Source of the DNA: Paraphoma chrysanthemicola | Taxonomy: Eukaryota; Ascomycota; Dothideomycetes; Pleosporales; Phaeosphaeriaceae | Direction of reading: 5' to 3' | Assembly (NCBI GenBank): GCA_020744225.1 | Contig: JAGMWG010000016.1 | Span: 620,001 to 684,000 of the forward strand | Length of the DNA stretch: 64,000 nucleotides | Part shown: positions 45,194 through 56,394 of the stretch, one piece after another | Position numbering within the stretch: position 1 is the stretch's first letter | Layout: each line of letters starts with the position of its first letter | Translations under genes and position numbers: made by a program | The notes under the pieces: model-generated | Told to the model about the DNA's origin: nothing | What the model saw: the letters and a program-made list of their open reading frames with translations, nothing else | The model's database searches: none

Positions 45194-46342
45194 TTAGTCC
45201 GGGTTAAAATGGAGCCAGACAGTATATGTTGTCCGAACAACATTTGCCGAAGCGTATTCTTCTAGGTCCGCTAGCGAATACATTGTTCCATGCCTCCACC
45301 CAACATCAATGCTCACATCCACATCCGAGAAAGCTCCCTGTGACGACTCGGTAGGTCGAACGACTTTGAAGGGAAGTCTCTCATTAGCGAGCAGTTCGTC
45401 GATCTCTTGCCATAATCTATCATAACCATCGTTATAGACAAATTGATGCGGAAACTTACCTATGAAGAGACTTGGTGGCTGAGGCGAGCTATTTGTGCGC
45501 AACTAGCACAACGCCGAAGCGATCTGTTGGTAAATCCATCGCGCGATCAACGAGCCTTGAATGAAGATGGAGACGTGATCCAGCTGGGGCATTTGCTTGC
45601 ATCCTAACAGATAAAGCGTATTAATGGAACTATGTCGACTCCATGGCTGATTCACACCTGCGATTCCCATGTCTCGGAATTGCCAGTGGAAATGTACGGA
45701 ACGGAGTTGGGCGAGGTTGGGGTTTTCGACTGTGCTTGCAACATCTCGAATTATTTGGTTCTGTAGAAAAAGGAATTTGTTATAGGAGTATATGAATTCG
45801 ATGCTCTCGTTATAGCTGGGGCATGTAGTCAGGGATGAAAGAAATTCGGGGGTGTAAGGAGCGAGAACTCACATCAAGCGAGATGAGAAAATGATGGCCA
45901 TTGCATTCAATTTCCTCGCTGAAGGTGCTACTCTACCAAACAAGAAGGTAGCGCCAGGCAAGTGCTGGGTAGAGTCTTTGATTGTTTCCATACCAATTGG
46001 GCGATCGTCCACCAATTCACAAGAGTTGTTATCGTCGAGAAGTGCATGTGTGAGGGCCCCGTAGTCCCTACACAACGCAACTCGATGACCTCTAATTGCA
46101 AAGACCCATATCAGAATGCGGACTTCCGCTAGCAACCCAAGGACATTGCTGCCGAAAGACGATTGAGATTTTCGTGGAGGGCTTTGACGCTTAACTATCC
46201 GCAAGTCGTTCTCGTCGTTCAGATGGTACTGGAAGAGTTTCTTGGTACTCAAAGTAGGCCTTTCGATTCTGTTTTTGTTTCCGCCAGAGCCACATACGTG
46301 GCCGACAGAATGGCGAAAGCCAGAGTCTCTTTGGTGTTTCAT
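45194..46342 (-). pseudogene. DUF7730/2EXR-type protein gene, possibly truncated by an in-frame TAG
   Basis: Exons 46342..45873 and 45815..45503 (57-nt intron) encode 260 aa ending at TAG 45505-45503. Residues from about 67, SFGSNVLGLLAEVRILIWVF, resemble the F-box-like opening of fungal 2EXR/DUF7730 proteins. The junction gives SSRL joined to IYNESIEFIYSYNKFLFLQN, the conserved second block, then LAQLRSVHFHWQFRD. After the TAG the same frame stays open for another 102 codons (RTNSSPQPPSLFIGKFPHQF, and on to TTYTVWLHFNPD) and reads like coding sequence. The gene may thus be a pseudogene with one nonsense mutation, or end at the TAG with a chance open frame after it. Function of the family is unknown; members are numerous in filamentous ascomycetes. 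Confidence 0.6.
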
Positions 46343-47662
46343 TGTTACGAACGTCGATACGTGGAGCGAATAGATGCAGTTATATCCAAAACCAAGATCG
46401 TGAAGAGATTGAGGTTAAGCAGTTGAGTTGGTCTACCGCTGGTTGGTCGTGTACTTTCAATGCAGATCTAGCTCTACATCAAATAACGATTACGAGGGAG
46501 GAGTAGTTGTGAGCAAGAGCTGCGGCGTCCAAAGCGGTTACTTAGAACTCTTATGAGAGAACACAAGGCATGAAATGTTCCCTTTGGAGCTTGCGCAATG
46601 CCATATTTGCCCAGGCTTGTGGTGGGCTGACCAATATGCCTCCAGGCAGGCAGCAACGACGCCACAACGATGCATGCGCTAACAACAAATGGATGACCAC
46701 AGGAAGAGAGGTCGTCTCAACTGTTTCCAATCGGGACAATAAGCAAGGCAGTCATTATTATGGCCCAGAGAAGTCTCGACTTCCAGTCATGTGGTTGCGA
46801 TCCTGCATTGAGAATGGCCGGCGTTTCCGCCCAGTGCAACGAGCACGACATGATGTAACTCGAGAATTGTGGTCTCTTGAAGCATGTTGTAGGATCAGAC
46901 TGTTGAAGTGCTATCTCAGCTGTCCTTATGCCGTGTTGCTGCCATTTACAATGTGCACCACCAACCTCTGATCGAATGTTTGCTCCCCACGGCCTCGCGG
47001 CTTCTTGCAGAAGCCCAGCGCAGAGCGGAAGGTCACACATTTCCGTACTTTTTCGTAATGACATGCTTCGTGAATGAAACAAACGGCCACAAATGCGCAG
47101 GTATGCGCATTTTTGTGGTTGAAACTGTGCGTTAGGGTTTATATCTTGAACAAAATACAATCACAGCAGGAAAGCAGCTACAAATAGAATACGTTGACTT
47201 CGTACGATCGGGATCCACAGGAACCGATCTCTTTCCTTCATCTCTTTTTGCCGTTCTTGTCCCCTGTGCTAGGTGTTATGTTGCTTGCCCTTCCTTTCGT
47301 GCCCGCATTTGACGCCAGTTCGAGCCCGCAAATGTCCCTGCATATCCAAGCATGCCGCACTTTTGCGCATCGTAATGTTCAACAACGAAGGAAATAGATA
47401 GCAATGTTCCTGGCATGTAGTGTACCATAATTGTATTCCATAACGACATTATACTTTAATGATAGTAAAACAAGTAAGAAGTGTATCGCTAAAACAGCGA
47501 CATAAGACATTGGCGGCCAGTGTCGCTCGCTCGCGATTTGATCGCTGATAATATAGGGTATTCGCTCAAAAGTAAAACCAAGTCCAAAGACCATGACAGG
47601 ACAGGATACGCTTCAATAAAACTAGGAAAATGAAACCGAGACTGGATAGTATGGGCGATATA
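46343..47662. other. intergenic, no gene
   Basis: 1.3 kb with scattered short open frames only. One copy of the dispersed 14-base motif is at 47168-47181. Confidence 0.55.
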
Positions 47663-48535
47663 CTATGCTTCATCAGAACTGCGCTTCGCATCATCCAGTG
47701 TTTCGCTACGAATGAGCGAAATTGCACTGGACGCAATTGTTCGTCGATATGCAGCGGTCTGAGAAAATTGCTCTTCGTAGTGTTCCTTCAGCTTTCGTTG
47801 TCTCTTTTCCCTCTTGTACATCCAGAAGAGTGCACCCGCAAGGCCGACGATAATGGCGCCGAAGAGGCCTCCTATGGTACCGCCAACGGCAGCTGTTTGT
47901 CGCTTTTCCTTCGCACAGTCGTTCGAGGTGGGCAACGACGCTAGGTCAAGCGGTGAGCCCGTGGATACAGCGGTGGCCACTGCTTGTGTTGGTGTTGAGC
48001 TTGCCGGAGTTGGTGTGGCAGTTGTTGATTGAACGAGGAAAGCGCCGATTGAGGATGTCGTGACTTTGGGTGCTGTGGCGTTGTTGCAGCAGCTTTTCCG
48101 ATCATTGATTGCTCGACAGCAGTATTGCCCAATATCGCATTGCTGAACATTCCATGCTTGTACTCGCCCGAGGCCACCATAATTATTGCTGACTATAATG
48201 TGTTAGTCGGCGTTGATATATCAGAAACCAAGGCATAGCATACCATCAGGACACATTTTGGGGCATGCGACATCTTTCCCTGTGGCATCTGTACATCCAC
48301 TCTGCCATATCATGCCCATCAGCTCATCGCGGGTCGACATGCACAGGCCGTTGTCCAAGCAGAGATCGGCACCAGATGACCGTTTGGTGGCGCAACAGCC
48401 GCTATGCTTTGCAGTCGGATTGCATGGCGCATATGTTTCGTCGAGCGCTGTGCCATCGAGGCCGTAGCATTGTTGGCTGATCGCGATGCCAATGAAAACA
48501 GCGAAGTATGAAAGGAGGGTGACGCGTGAGTGCAT
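47663..48535 (-). CDS. cysteine-rich single-pass membrane protein, fungal-specific
   Basis: Two exons (48535..48244 and 48192..47663; 51-nt intron) encode 273 aa. A signal peptide (MHSRVTLLSYFAVFIGIAIS) precedes a cysteine-rich ectodomain: QQCYGLDGTALDETYAPCNP, SGCCATKRSSGADLCLDNGL, GCTDATGKDVACPKMC and, after the intron, WNVQQCDIGQYCCRAINDRK with SCCNN. A Thr/Ser/Pro-rich stalk follows. One membrane helix (VGGTIGGLFGAIIVGLAGAL), a basic stop-transfer stretch (KREKRQRKL) and a cytosolic tail complete the protein. This architecture, with its LCLDNGLC block, is common to an ascomycete family of surface proteins resembling wall-stress or adhesion sensors; no function is established that I can cite. 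The ATG at 48535 was chosen as the first that starts the signal peptide. Confidence 0.88.
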
Positions 48536-49482
48536 CTTCGACACGAAGGATTAAACGGTTGTAAGAGAGTGACTTGAGTAAGGAACGACTAGCAGTGACA
48601 TATGTCAAGCAGAAGGGAAGACGGGACGATATACACTGAGCGCTTAGTGACAAATTGGGGCGAACCAGTCTCATTATCAACTCCACCTTAGGCTCGCCAT
48701 TATTAGTCTGCGACCTACATTTGCAATGTTATGCGTCGACCTGCCCTGTACAACCTACTTCAGCTGGCGGGCAGGTCTCGACAGGGCTTGCTCGTCTCCA
48801 GATGAAACAAGGTTATCAAACCGGGGACGCGCAGTGCGCCATCCTAGTATGCAAGTCACTGGGAGATCCCGGGTGACGCAAGCTAGTCGCAGCTTTGACG
48901 CACACATGCAGCCTCAATTGCAGCTCGGTCGCACGAGACTGGACCGGAGCGCGGCAATCCGAGCGACGCCTCAGTGAAAGAAACTTGAGAGAACTCGATG
49001 GGCATCGCACGCTCCGGAGATGGTCGCGAGCGCCTAATGCTGCGGATGCGCGTCGCGCTTTGTTGTTGGTGAATTCTGCTTGATTGTGCTTTCCTATGGC
49101 TTTTAGCCGCATAAGGACGCCAGGAGGATGGATGATGAGCAGCGAGCAAATGGCAGACGCTGTACTCCCGGAAGCTAAGGGGAGGGAGCGCCAAGCGCAG
49201 AGGAGGGTTTGAGGTTTGGACGGTGGTGTTTGGGCGGCAGCTCCCATTGGTGCTAAAGTTCGCCTAGTGGCCGGGGCTTAAGCCACAACTACCGTTCTCG
49301 CTGGTTATACCTGGCGTCTCGACCTCTACAAGACGACTTCGAGCGGTTGAGATGTCATCTCTGCAGTCTATGCTAAGACAAACGGGACTTATCACCGCTT
49401 TCTCTCTGACAGAAAGGCGAGACCGTACTGGGTTTTTCATCGCCACCTTCCAACTTCAACCGCGGCTTTACACAGCCAGCCC
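48536..49482. other. intergenic, no gene
   Basis: Overlapping frames near 48816-49247 on both strands lack motifs, and neither strand gives a convincing model. Confidence 0.5.
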
Positions 49483-50324
49483 CTATGAACGCAGATGAGA
49501 GCGCAGCAAACATCGTCGACCATCTGCCGAAATGCAAATGCCATCACGGAGTTGCTTCTCGCATCGACCTTGCGTAGATCCGACCAGGCCAACCCTGATA
49601 CCGATCTCCTCTGGTCGGTCCGCCGGATGGTCTGTGTGGACAGGGCTGGATCGGGGCGTTGTCACTGCGCAACACAGTGCAGAATGCAGTCTGGCGTACC
49701 TGCAGAAAACCGAATGAAGCGACAGAAGCCAATCGCGAAGTTCGCGGAGCTCTTCTCCGCCGTGTCTTTTGAACTCAATTCCTTGATATGACCCATCACA
49801 TGCTGACGGTCCGACTGTTGAGATTCGGTCACTCGGCTTGACCATCGGACGAACATGCGGCTCACTCGGGCATGAACGTTTATCAAATCGTATTGTTTTG
49901 CTTGCCTGCCAATAAACGTTGGCGACAGTTCTGTCAATGCCCGGGTCAACGTCCGCACCGCATGTCTGCACCGTCGATGAACTTTCTCGCTTGTTAAGAA
50001 TCTTGATAAGTGGCTACTTTGTCCGTTCGCGGATATTTCCACTCACCCACGTATCATAGGGCTTCGACATGTAACCCAAGATGTTTCTTTGGGCTGTGAC
50101 ATCACGGTAAGCTCAAACATGCCCAACCGGTCGTCAGGTTTGACGAAGCTGAAGGCAAAAGCTAAAACATGGACTTGATCTGCGGGTCGATCCGCATCGC
50201 CATCCGTGGCATGCTCGAGGAGCTGCAGACGATCTTCTAACGAAGAGGGCCTGCGCGGCTGGTCGAATTTGGGCATGAATTTTGAAGTATCACAGAAACC
50301 AAAGCCGTGTATGAGCTTTCCCAT
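49483..50324 (-). CDS. hypothetical protein, model tentative
   Basis: A three-exon model (50324..50047, 49965..49700, 49568..49483) keeps frame and gives 209 aa. Exon 1 begins MGKLIHGFGFCDTSKFMPKF and has coding-like composition up to a GTGAGT donor. Exon 2 contains ALTELSPTFIGRQAKQYDLI, then NVHARVSRMFVRWSSRVTES, plausibly helical. The last intron (131 nt) uses a GTACGC donor and is the weakest part. A second frame of exon 2 is also open for 160 codons, so the frame choice is not certain. No domain, signal peptide or membrane segment was recognised. Confidence 0.35.
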
Positions 50325-50626
50325 GGCGAATAGATCGCCTTCGGCATGGCCATTTCATTCTGCCGTAGATTGTCCTATCTTATATTGCGTTTGCAACATG
50401 TCCAAACTATTCCAGCTTTTAAATTATAGGATTTCAGTTCCGAAATCCAGTTGCTTTGCTTCACGTCACAGCAGTAGCGATAACACTCTCTGACATGAAT
50501 CTTGATTGGACCGATCGACAAGTCGAAGTCTCCACTCGTTCGCGTACGAAGCGTAAGCTTACTCGACGTGAAGCTTTAAGACATGTCACGGGTCAAGCCT
50601 TTCGGCCCATACCCTGCTTCCGCACC

Positions 50627-51853
50627 TTATGCTTCAAGCTCCCTCAATAGCTCCTCAATTCTGTCAACCTCGTTGCTAGGCCCGCCGTCCACGGATTTCC
50701 ACTCCAATAAACTTTCTCTCGCTTTGTTGGCCCAAAATGTCGCGTCTTTCTTCATCCCGTGTCCAGCATACACGTATGCTAACCTCTCATAATCCGCCGC
50801 GAGCAAGACATCTAACCCCTCTTTGGCACTAAGGTCCATGACCTCCTTTTCCCATGCAACGATTTGCTGCGCATCATACGTCTCCGACGTCAAGCCTTCC
50901 AACTTCTTCCGGAGCTGTGCGAATCTCGCTCTCCGCTGATCACTTCCCGCAACAGCATACTCTGACGCAGTACACATATCGCAAGTACAGCTAAAATTCC
51001 AGCCATCTTGATACAACTTGCGGCGCTCAGACGACTTTAGATCCACACGTCCATAACTAATCCCAATCTCTTCACCAGCAGCGATATCTCGCAGTGCTTT
51101 CACTTCCATCAACAGAGTCCGCGGAATAAACCTTGCATGTGCATTCGGTCGACACGCATGATTAATCCGCGCAACGTTAGGAAAGAGACACATGTACGCA
51201 TCGTCTTCTCCGCCATCATCCACTTGACACGCAAATGCATTAGTCTTCATTACATCCTCAATATCCGTACCTCCGAGACTCTTATCTAAGCTCTTCACAA
51301 GCTCTTGATCTTGAGTTGGTAAGCGGTCCAACGCGTGAGCAAACAGCGCCGAGCCCTGTTCACGCAGCACATGCGCCGGGAACTGCGCAGACGCAATGAT
51401 GCGCGGGGCATCGAGCAGAATCGTTGCGCCCTTGGCAATTGGTTGGGTAGCAATGAGGCCGTAGCCCTTACCTGGGATGGCGCGCACGTCGAGGTGTTCG
51501 GCCGCTGAGATGTGCCGGGCGGACGCGGCGTGCGGGAAGGCGGATGAGATGGCGTCTGCGGCGGTCGGAGTGGAGATGATGCTTAGGCCATGGTTGGTGC
51601 GGAACGTTATTGTGGTGTGAGTGCAGTATTGTGTACCTGCTTTGGAGATGCAGAAAGGGCGATGTGACCATGTGGGATGGGTGAAGGCATCGGAGGCGTG
51701 GGATGGAGAGGCTGGGGTTGCATCGTGACAGAGTGGTGTTTGGTCGAATAGGACGTGTTGCTGGCCATGGGCGCACTGGTGTTGTGAAGCTGAGGTGGCA
51801 GCCCGAGTGGCTTGGCTGCTAAGCAAGGCGATGAGAACTTGCGATGACTTCAT
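50627..51853 (-). CDS. SET-domain protein with N-terminal signal-like sequence
   Basis: A single exon encodes 408 aa from the ATG at 51853; the frame is open to 51952, but those residues are basic and unlike the family. MKSSQVLIALLSSQATRAAT resembles a secretory signal. EHLDVRAIPGKGYGLIATQP begins the SET domain, which contains RINHACRPNAHARF (the NHxCxPN-type core), AGEEIGISYG and the post-SET cysteines FSCTCDMC. The C-terminal ~130 residues are helical, as in SMYD/SET5-like proteins. The fold is that of lysine methyltransferases using S-adenosylmethionine. Fungal members with a predicted signal sequence are common, and their substrate is unknown. Confidence 0.87.
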   Translation of the reverse strand: MKSSQVLIALLSSQATRAATSASQHQCAHGQQHVLFDQTPLCHDATPASPSHASDAFTHPTWSHRPFCISKAGTQYCTHTTITFRTNHGLSIISTPTAADAISSAFPHAASARHISAAEHLDVRAIPGKGYGLIATQPIAKGATILLDAPRIIASAQFPAHVLREQGSALFAHALDRLPTQDQELVKSLDKSLGGTDIEDVMKTNAFACQVDDGGEDDAYMCLFPNVARINHACRPNAHARFIPRTLLMEVKALRDIAAGEEIGISYGRVDLKSSERRKLYQDGWNFSCTCDMCTASEYAVAGSDQRRARFAQLRKKLEGLTSETYDAQQIVAWEKEVMDLSAKEGLDVLLAADYERLAYVYAGHGMKKDATFWANKARESLLEWKSVDGGPSNEVDRIEELLRELEA

Positions 51854-52736
51854 TTGGGAGGTTGAGATGAGCTGGCTGAGGCACACTTGTCGTCGTCGTC
51901 TGAAGTCGACATGTTTGCTTGCCTCCTGTGTTCTGTAACGCGGATGAAACACAGCATCTGCTGCGTACCTGATCTGCGCTCGTCACGTCCCGTATCCTAC
52001 GTCCGCCAGTCTCTTAACACCACCGTCATCATGGCGTTTGATTAATCACCAAGCTCATGCTTTTGGAGGTTGAGGCGTGATGGCAAGATGAGCCGAAGCC
52101 GCGACGAGATCCTCGACCAGGATGCCCACCCACAAGCCCGGGACTTCGGGTGCCCCTTCTCCACGATCCCCCGTTTCAACCAGCACGCACCACAACGAAG
52201 AACCTCGGAGCCCGAAAATAGACTTCAGTCATTTGCCATGATCGACATGTTGTAGTCAGTGCATATCATGCGGCTGCATCCGGCCTGTCTGCGTGTGGAG
52301 ATGAACCTCAAGCACCGGCGCGTCGTCGTGCAACATCGCACAAACCCATCGGTCTCAAACTTACTTTTTGTTGTTTGTAGCACAAGGCTGTCAAATGCTG
52401 AGGCTGGGAAATTGCGCCCGTGCGACAAAAACAAAGGAAAGAGACACAAAGGTCTTAATAAGGCATTGACAGGTGCCACGCATACTTCTACAGGGAAGAC
52501 CTAGATTGCTTAAAGGGGCAGTTTCCAGCGTTGCCGACCAGGTGCTGGGGAGACCAGGCACGCCGATTGGGCAAGGACACAAAGTTTTTGTCTAGGTCTG
52601 TGAAGTTGCATTCATTTCAGCTGGCACATTCGGCGAGTGGGATGGTCAGATGTAAAATCCGTGCGACCTTTGCGTTCATGAAGTATGGCGGGTGCTCTAG
52701 GCCTATGACGCGTTTCATCGTTAGAACCCAACTTCC
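51854..52736. other. intergenic, no gene
   Basis: 883 bases between the SET gene start and the cnxE stop. No motif-bearing open frame. Confidence 0.6.
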
Positions 52737-55015
52737 TCATCGCTCAATTTCGCCCAATTTTCCCATCAAGAGCGCATCAACCTTCTGGCCCTTCTTCAGG
52801 CTGCCTTCGCCCTGCGGCATGCATAGCAGGGCGTTTGCGCCTCTGAAGCTGCCGATGCGTGAGCTCCTTTGACCACCTGTTGAACTAGCGTAGAGTAGCC
52901 CATCCTCCTTCGTGACCACAAGAGCTCGATGATATTCCGGTCGGCCTCTATCCATTCTGATGTCCTCGTCCAGCACAGCCTTAACTCTAGGGAGGCCGGT
53001 TGGCTTGATACCTGCTTGTTGATGGAGCGACGGGAGCACGAAAAGGTGAAAGCATACCACGGCTGAAGCTGGATTTCCTGGTAGACTAAAGATGACTTTG
53101 TCGACCCGATTCCCGTTGTCATCTTTAACGGGGACTGTGGCAAAGGTGGTTGGCTTCCCAGGCTTCATGTTGACGCGACCAAAGTGTATGGTACCGCCCA
53201 GGGAGCGTTCAATTGTGGGCTTGAGCAGATCGAGCTCGCCCATTGAAACACCGCCAGATGTGATGATGACATCGCACTTGCGGATTGCGCTGCGGAGAGC
53301 CTCCTCGAGACTGCCAGGTCTATTCGGTGTCAGTATTATTCAGTTTGCACAGCACTAGCGAGACGTACTTGTCAGACACAATACCAAGATCAATAGCCTC
53401 AAATCTGTGACTCCGCACAGCCGTGATGAGTGTGGGTCGGTTTGTGTCGCGAACCTCTCCGAGCCGCAGTCGGCCTTCTCTGTTGTGTTCGATGATCTCG
53501 TCACCAGTGCTCAACACGCCCACAACTGGTTGCTTGTAGATCGACACCTCCCTAGTTCCCACTGATGCCAGCAGACCAAATTCACCACCGACAACTGTGA
53601 TGCCTTCGCCCTTCTTCAGAATGGTGTCACCTTCCTTGACATCGCTGCCGATCTCCCGCACATTCTCGCCAGTTTTGATCTCATCGGTCAGAATCTCAAT
53701 CATCTTCTCCTCCTTCCCGTCATCGGTCTGACTCCTCAGCTCGGTGTCTTCGACCATCACAACGGCATCAGCGCCCGGTGGAAGTGGTGCACCCGTTGTG
53801 ATCCTAGCAATCTCTCCCTCTTTGAGCTCCTCAACCTCACCTGGCTGAGCATGAGAGATGATAGTGACCGGGTAGACGCCCTTTTCAAACTTCCCAGCCG
53901 TCGGTATCCTGATAGCATAACCATCGACGATACTAGCGCGGAATGCAGGGACAGATTCTGTAGCTTTCACATCTTCGGCCAAGACAGTACCGCCGAGCTT
54001 CATATCGACAGGTACTTTCTCAATGATAGGTGCAGGTGTCTGCTGGGCAATGAGTTTGAGTGCATCATCCACGGGCAGCATAGGGTATGGCGATGCGCGG
54101 TATCTGTTTGTTGGCCCTGCAGCTGGATCATTTGACCTTGGACGATCTTCTGGCTTCGTGTGAGGCTTTGGCCCTGCGTGTCCACCATGGCTGTGAGAGT
54201 GACCCGGCCCATGATGATGGTGGTGGTGATGTCCACTTGCCGCGCCTAATCAGGTCAGTATATTCCTTAGTCTGTGACCAATTGTGCCAATATACCTGTT
54301 GCCTTTGCAACCGGAGAGACACCAGCTTCTTTCTCCAGTTTCTTGACACCACCGATGTGCAAGAGTCTGGTATCCGCACCGGCTGCTTGGATGCAGGCGT
54401 GCGGTAAGAGCTTGAGAATCGCTTCGAGATTCTCTTTCGCGCCCTTTGGTGACCCAGGTAGGGTCAAGATGAGAGTATGCTTTCGAACGCCAGCAACAGG
54501 TCTGGCCATCAAGGCAACTGCAACATGTAAATATGGATCATGCCTGACGATTGAAAGACGAACATGGTGTGACGGAGTATGAGTTGGTGAGCATGCCATG
54601 CCTTCTTCGTGTCAGTATACAAGTCATCCACCATGCTCCATGCGCTTACACAAGACCCGGTGCATGTCGATCGAGTAGTAGTGTTACTGCCTGCGTGGAT
54701 AAGCTTATCGTTCGGGGACTAAGTCATGCGCAGTCCAACCTCGGGAGTAACATCTTTGATCGCAAAACCCGTTCCACCGCTGGTAACCACAAGATTCACG
54801 GGCTCTTCGCAGTCTGTCCACCTCTTGACTGACTTCTGAATGGCAAGAACACCATCCGGCACGATGCTGGTTTCGCTAACCTCCCATTGGTTGTCCCCAA
54901 CACTGCCGAAGACGTCTTTCAGTACTGGAATACATCTGTCGGTCGTCGCATCTTTTGCCGCAGTGTCGGAAACTATGAGAATGGCGGCTTTCAGTTTTGT
55001 TCCTCCTTCGCTCAT
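52737..55015 (-). CDS. cnxE: molybdenum cofactor synthesis fusion protein, MogA (G) domain - His-rich linker - MoeA (E) domain
   Basis: Six exons (55015..54740, 54690..54650, 54601..54564, 54517..54296, 54245..53369, 53319..52737) give 678 aa, all in frame. The MogA-like domain (residues 1 to about 165) shows AAILIVSDTAAKDATTDRC, VVTSGGTGFAIKDVTPE joined to AVTLLLDRHAPGLVHGML, and TLILTLPGSPKGAKENLEAI. The linker has seven consecutive His (198-204) and five more within the next 20 residues. The MoeA-like domain follows with VPAFRASIVDGYAIR, ITTGAPLPPGADAVVMVEDT, GVLSTGDEI, VIITSGGVSMGELDLLKP and VIFSLPGNPASAVVCFHLF. MogA adenylylates molybdopterin and MoeA inserts molybdate, so the fusion performs the last two steps of cofactor synthesis needed by nitrate reductase and xanthine dehydrogenase. 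The G-E order is that of gephyrin and fungal CnxE, opposite to plant Cnx1. Two exons are only 41 and 38 nt. Confidence 0.95.
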
Positions 55016-55391
55016 TGTGATTGATCGTAGTGGTGCAGTGGTGTTGATGTGGAGCAATCGTCCCGCACCTTGCAGCTTAGAGATCGGAGCTCGGGCCACC
55101 AATGTCCACGGTGCTCACAGGTATGGCTGCTGAGGCCGACTGTATTGTTGTGTGACCTAAAACTAAGACTAAAACTGGTATGTAACGCCGTTATTCGCTC
55201 ATGATACATGCAATATACACGCGCCAGTCACTATCTACATCGTACAATCAAAGATGACTCTCTTTTGCTGCCTTGGCCTTCACCACTCGCTCGCTCGAAT
55301 TGACCACTCCGCGCTGTTGGCTCGACGCGAAACAAGCTGCGTCGACCACTTCTCATATTCAGACACATGTGGCGTCTACAATCGATCGCCC
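55016..55391. other. intergenic between cnxE and VMA16
   Basis: cnxE upstream region and the 3' end of VMA16. Nothing further seen. Confidence 0.6.
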
Positions 55392-56186
55392 TCACTCAAA
55401 GTCATTGGCATTGCTTTGCATAAGAAGTCCAATGATCAGGCCGAACAGTCCAAGAATAGCAGCAAAGATTTCAATCGTGAGAATCTTGACAAACCTGACT
55501 CTGTTAGTTAACCTTGAAAGTCCGTACGTGTTTCGAGACATACAGCGTGGGGTCAGCAGCATCCGCCAACGCTGCGCTACTTCCATTGATGCCTACGCAG
55601 ACACCGCAGATCAAGTTGCACATGCCCACAGTTAAACCAGCCCAGAACAGCGCGTATCCGGTGAAGATGTTCGATGGCGAGAATATTTGCTCAATGTCGT
55701 CGAGCTGGTTCAGCTTGGCCGAGAAGATGATGGCCATGATGACCCCATAAATGGCGACGACCTCGCAAAAGATGATGGAGATCAAGTTCTTCGTTCTTAT
55801 CCGAGGTGCCTTCACACCGCCACCAACAATAGACACGCCCGTTGTCCAGATGCCCCTACTCGTTGTGAGCCAAGCTCTTTGTTTGCTATGCGATGAACGT
55901 ACCATGCAGAGCCTACGACGGAGAGGCCGATGCATAGTGCGATGCCTAAACTGGCAAATGTGTACGGTGACACTGTCTCGAGGAATGCTCCGACCTTGAG
56001 GACTGTCAGTACAGCTAAGGGGAGTCGTGCAAGTCGCGAGCGCCTACGTTGAAAGCTTCACCCTCGCCCTGGAAGAGCATGTCTGTTCATCATTAGCCAC
56101 TGCACGCAACGTGAGGCGCATGACGTACACAGCCCAACCACACCAAGCGCAGCCGTTGCGCCGCCGGCGCCGTAAGTGAGAGACAT
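55392..56186 (-). CDS. VMA16: V-type proton ATPase proteolipid subunit c'' (V0 sector)
   Basis: Five exons (56186..56129, 56082..56048, 55994..55903, 55855..55544, 55494..55392) give 199 aa; exon 2 is 35 nt. The sequence FLETVSPYTFASLGIALCIG and GIWTTGVSIVGGGVKAPRIR, the buried acidic residue Glu93 in IIFCEVVAIYGVIMA, GYALFWAGLTVGMCNLICG, and FVKILTIEIFAAILGLFGLI after the last intron match Vma16. Its four to five helices form part of the rotating proton-carrying ring of the vacuolar ATPase. The gene is divergent from the TFIIA gamma gene, with 208 bases between starts. Confidence 0.95.
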
Positions 56187-56394
56187 GGTCGGAGAATGGG
56201 GTCGTGAAGGCGGTGATGGATGGAAATGTGGCGGACTGGAGCTCTATCGCGACTGCAACACAACTGAGGATGACGGCTGCAGCGATCGGTAAAACCTCGG
56301 CCGGAAGCTGCTAGCGCCGCCGCAGTACATCATCCCTCCGCGACAGGCACTCACCACCACTCCACCACCACCGTCGTCGCAACAGCTCGTCAAC
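56187..56394. promoter_or_regulatory. short bidirectional promoter VMA16 / TOA2
   Basis: 208 bases between divergent start codons of two housekeeping genes. The part next to TOA2 is rich in CCACCA repeats (56351-56372). Confidence 0.5.
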
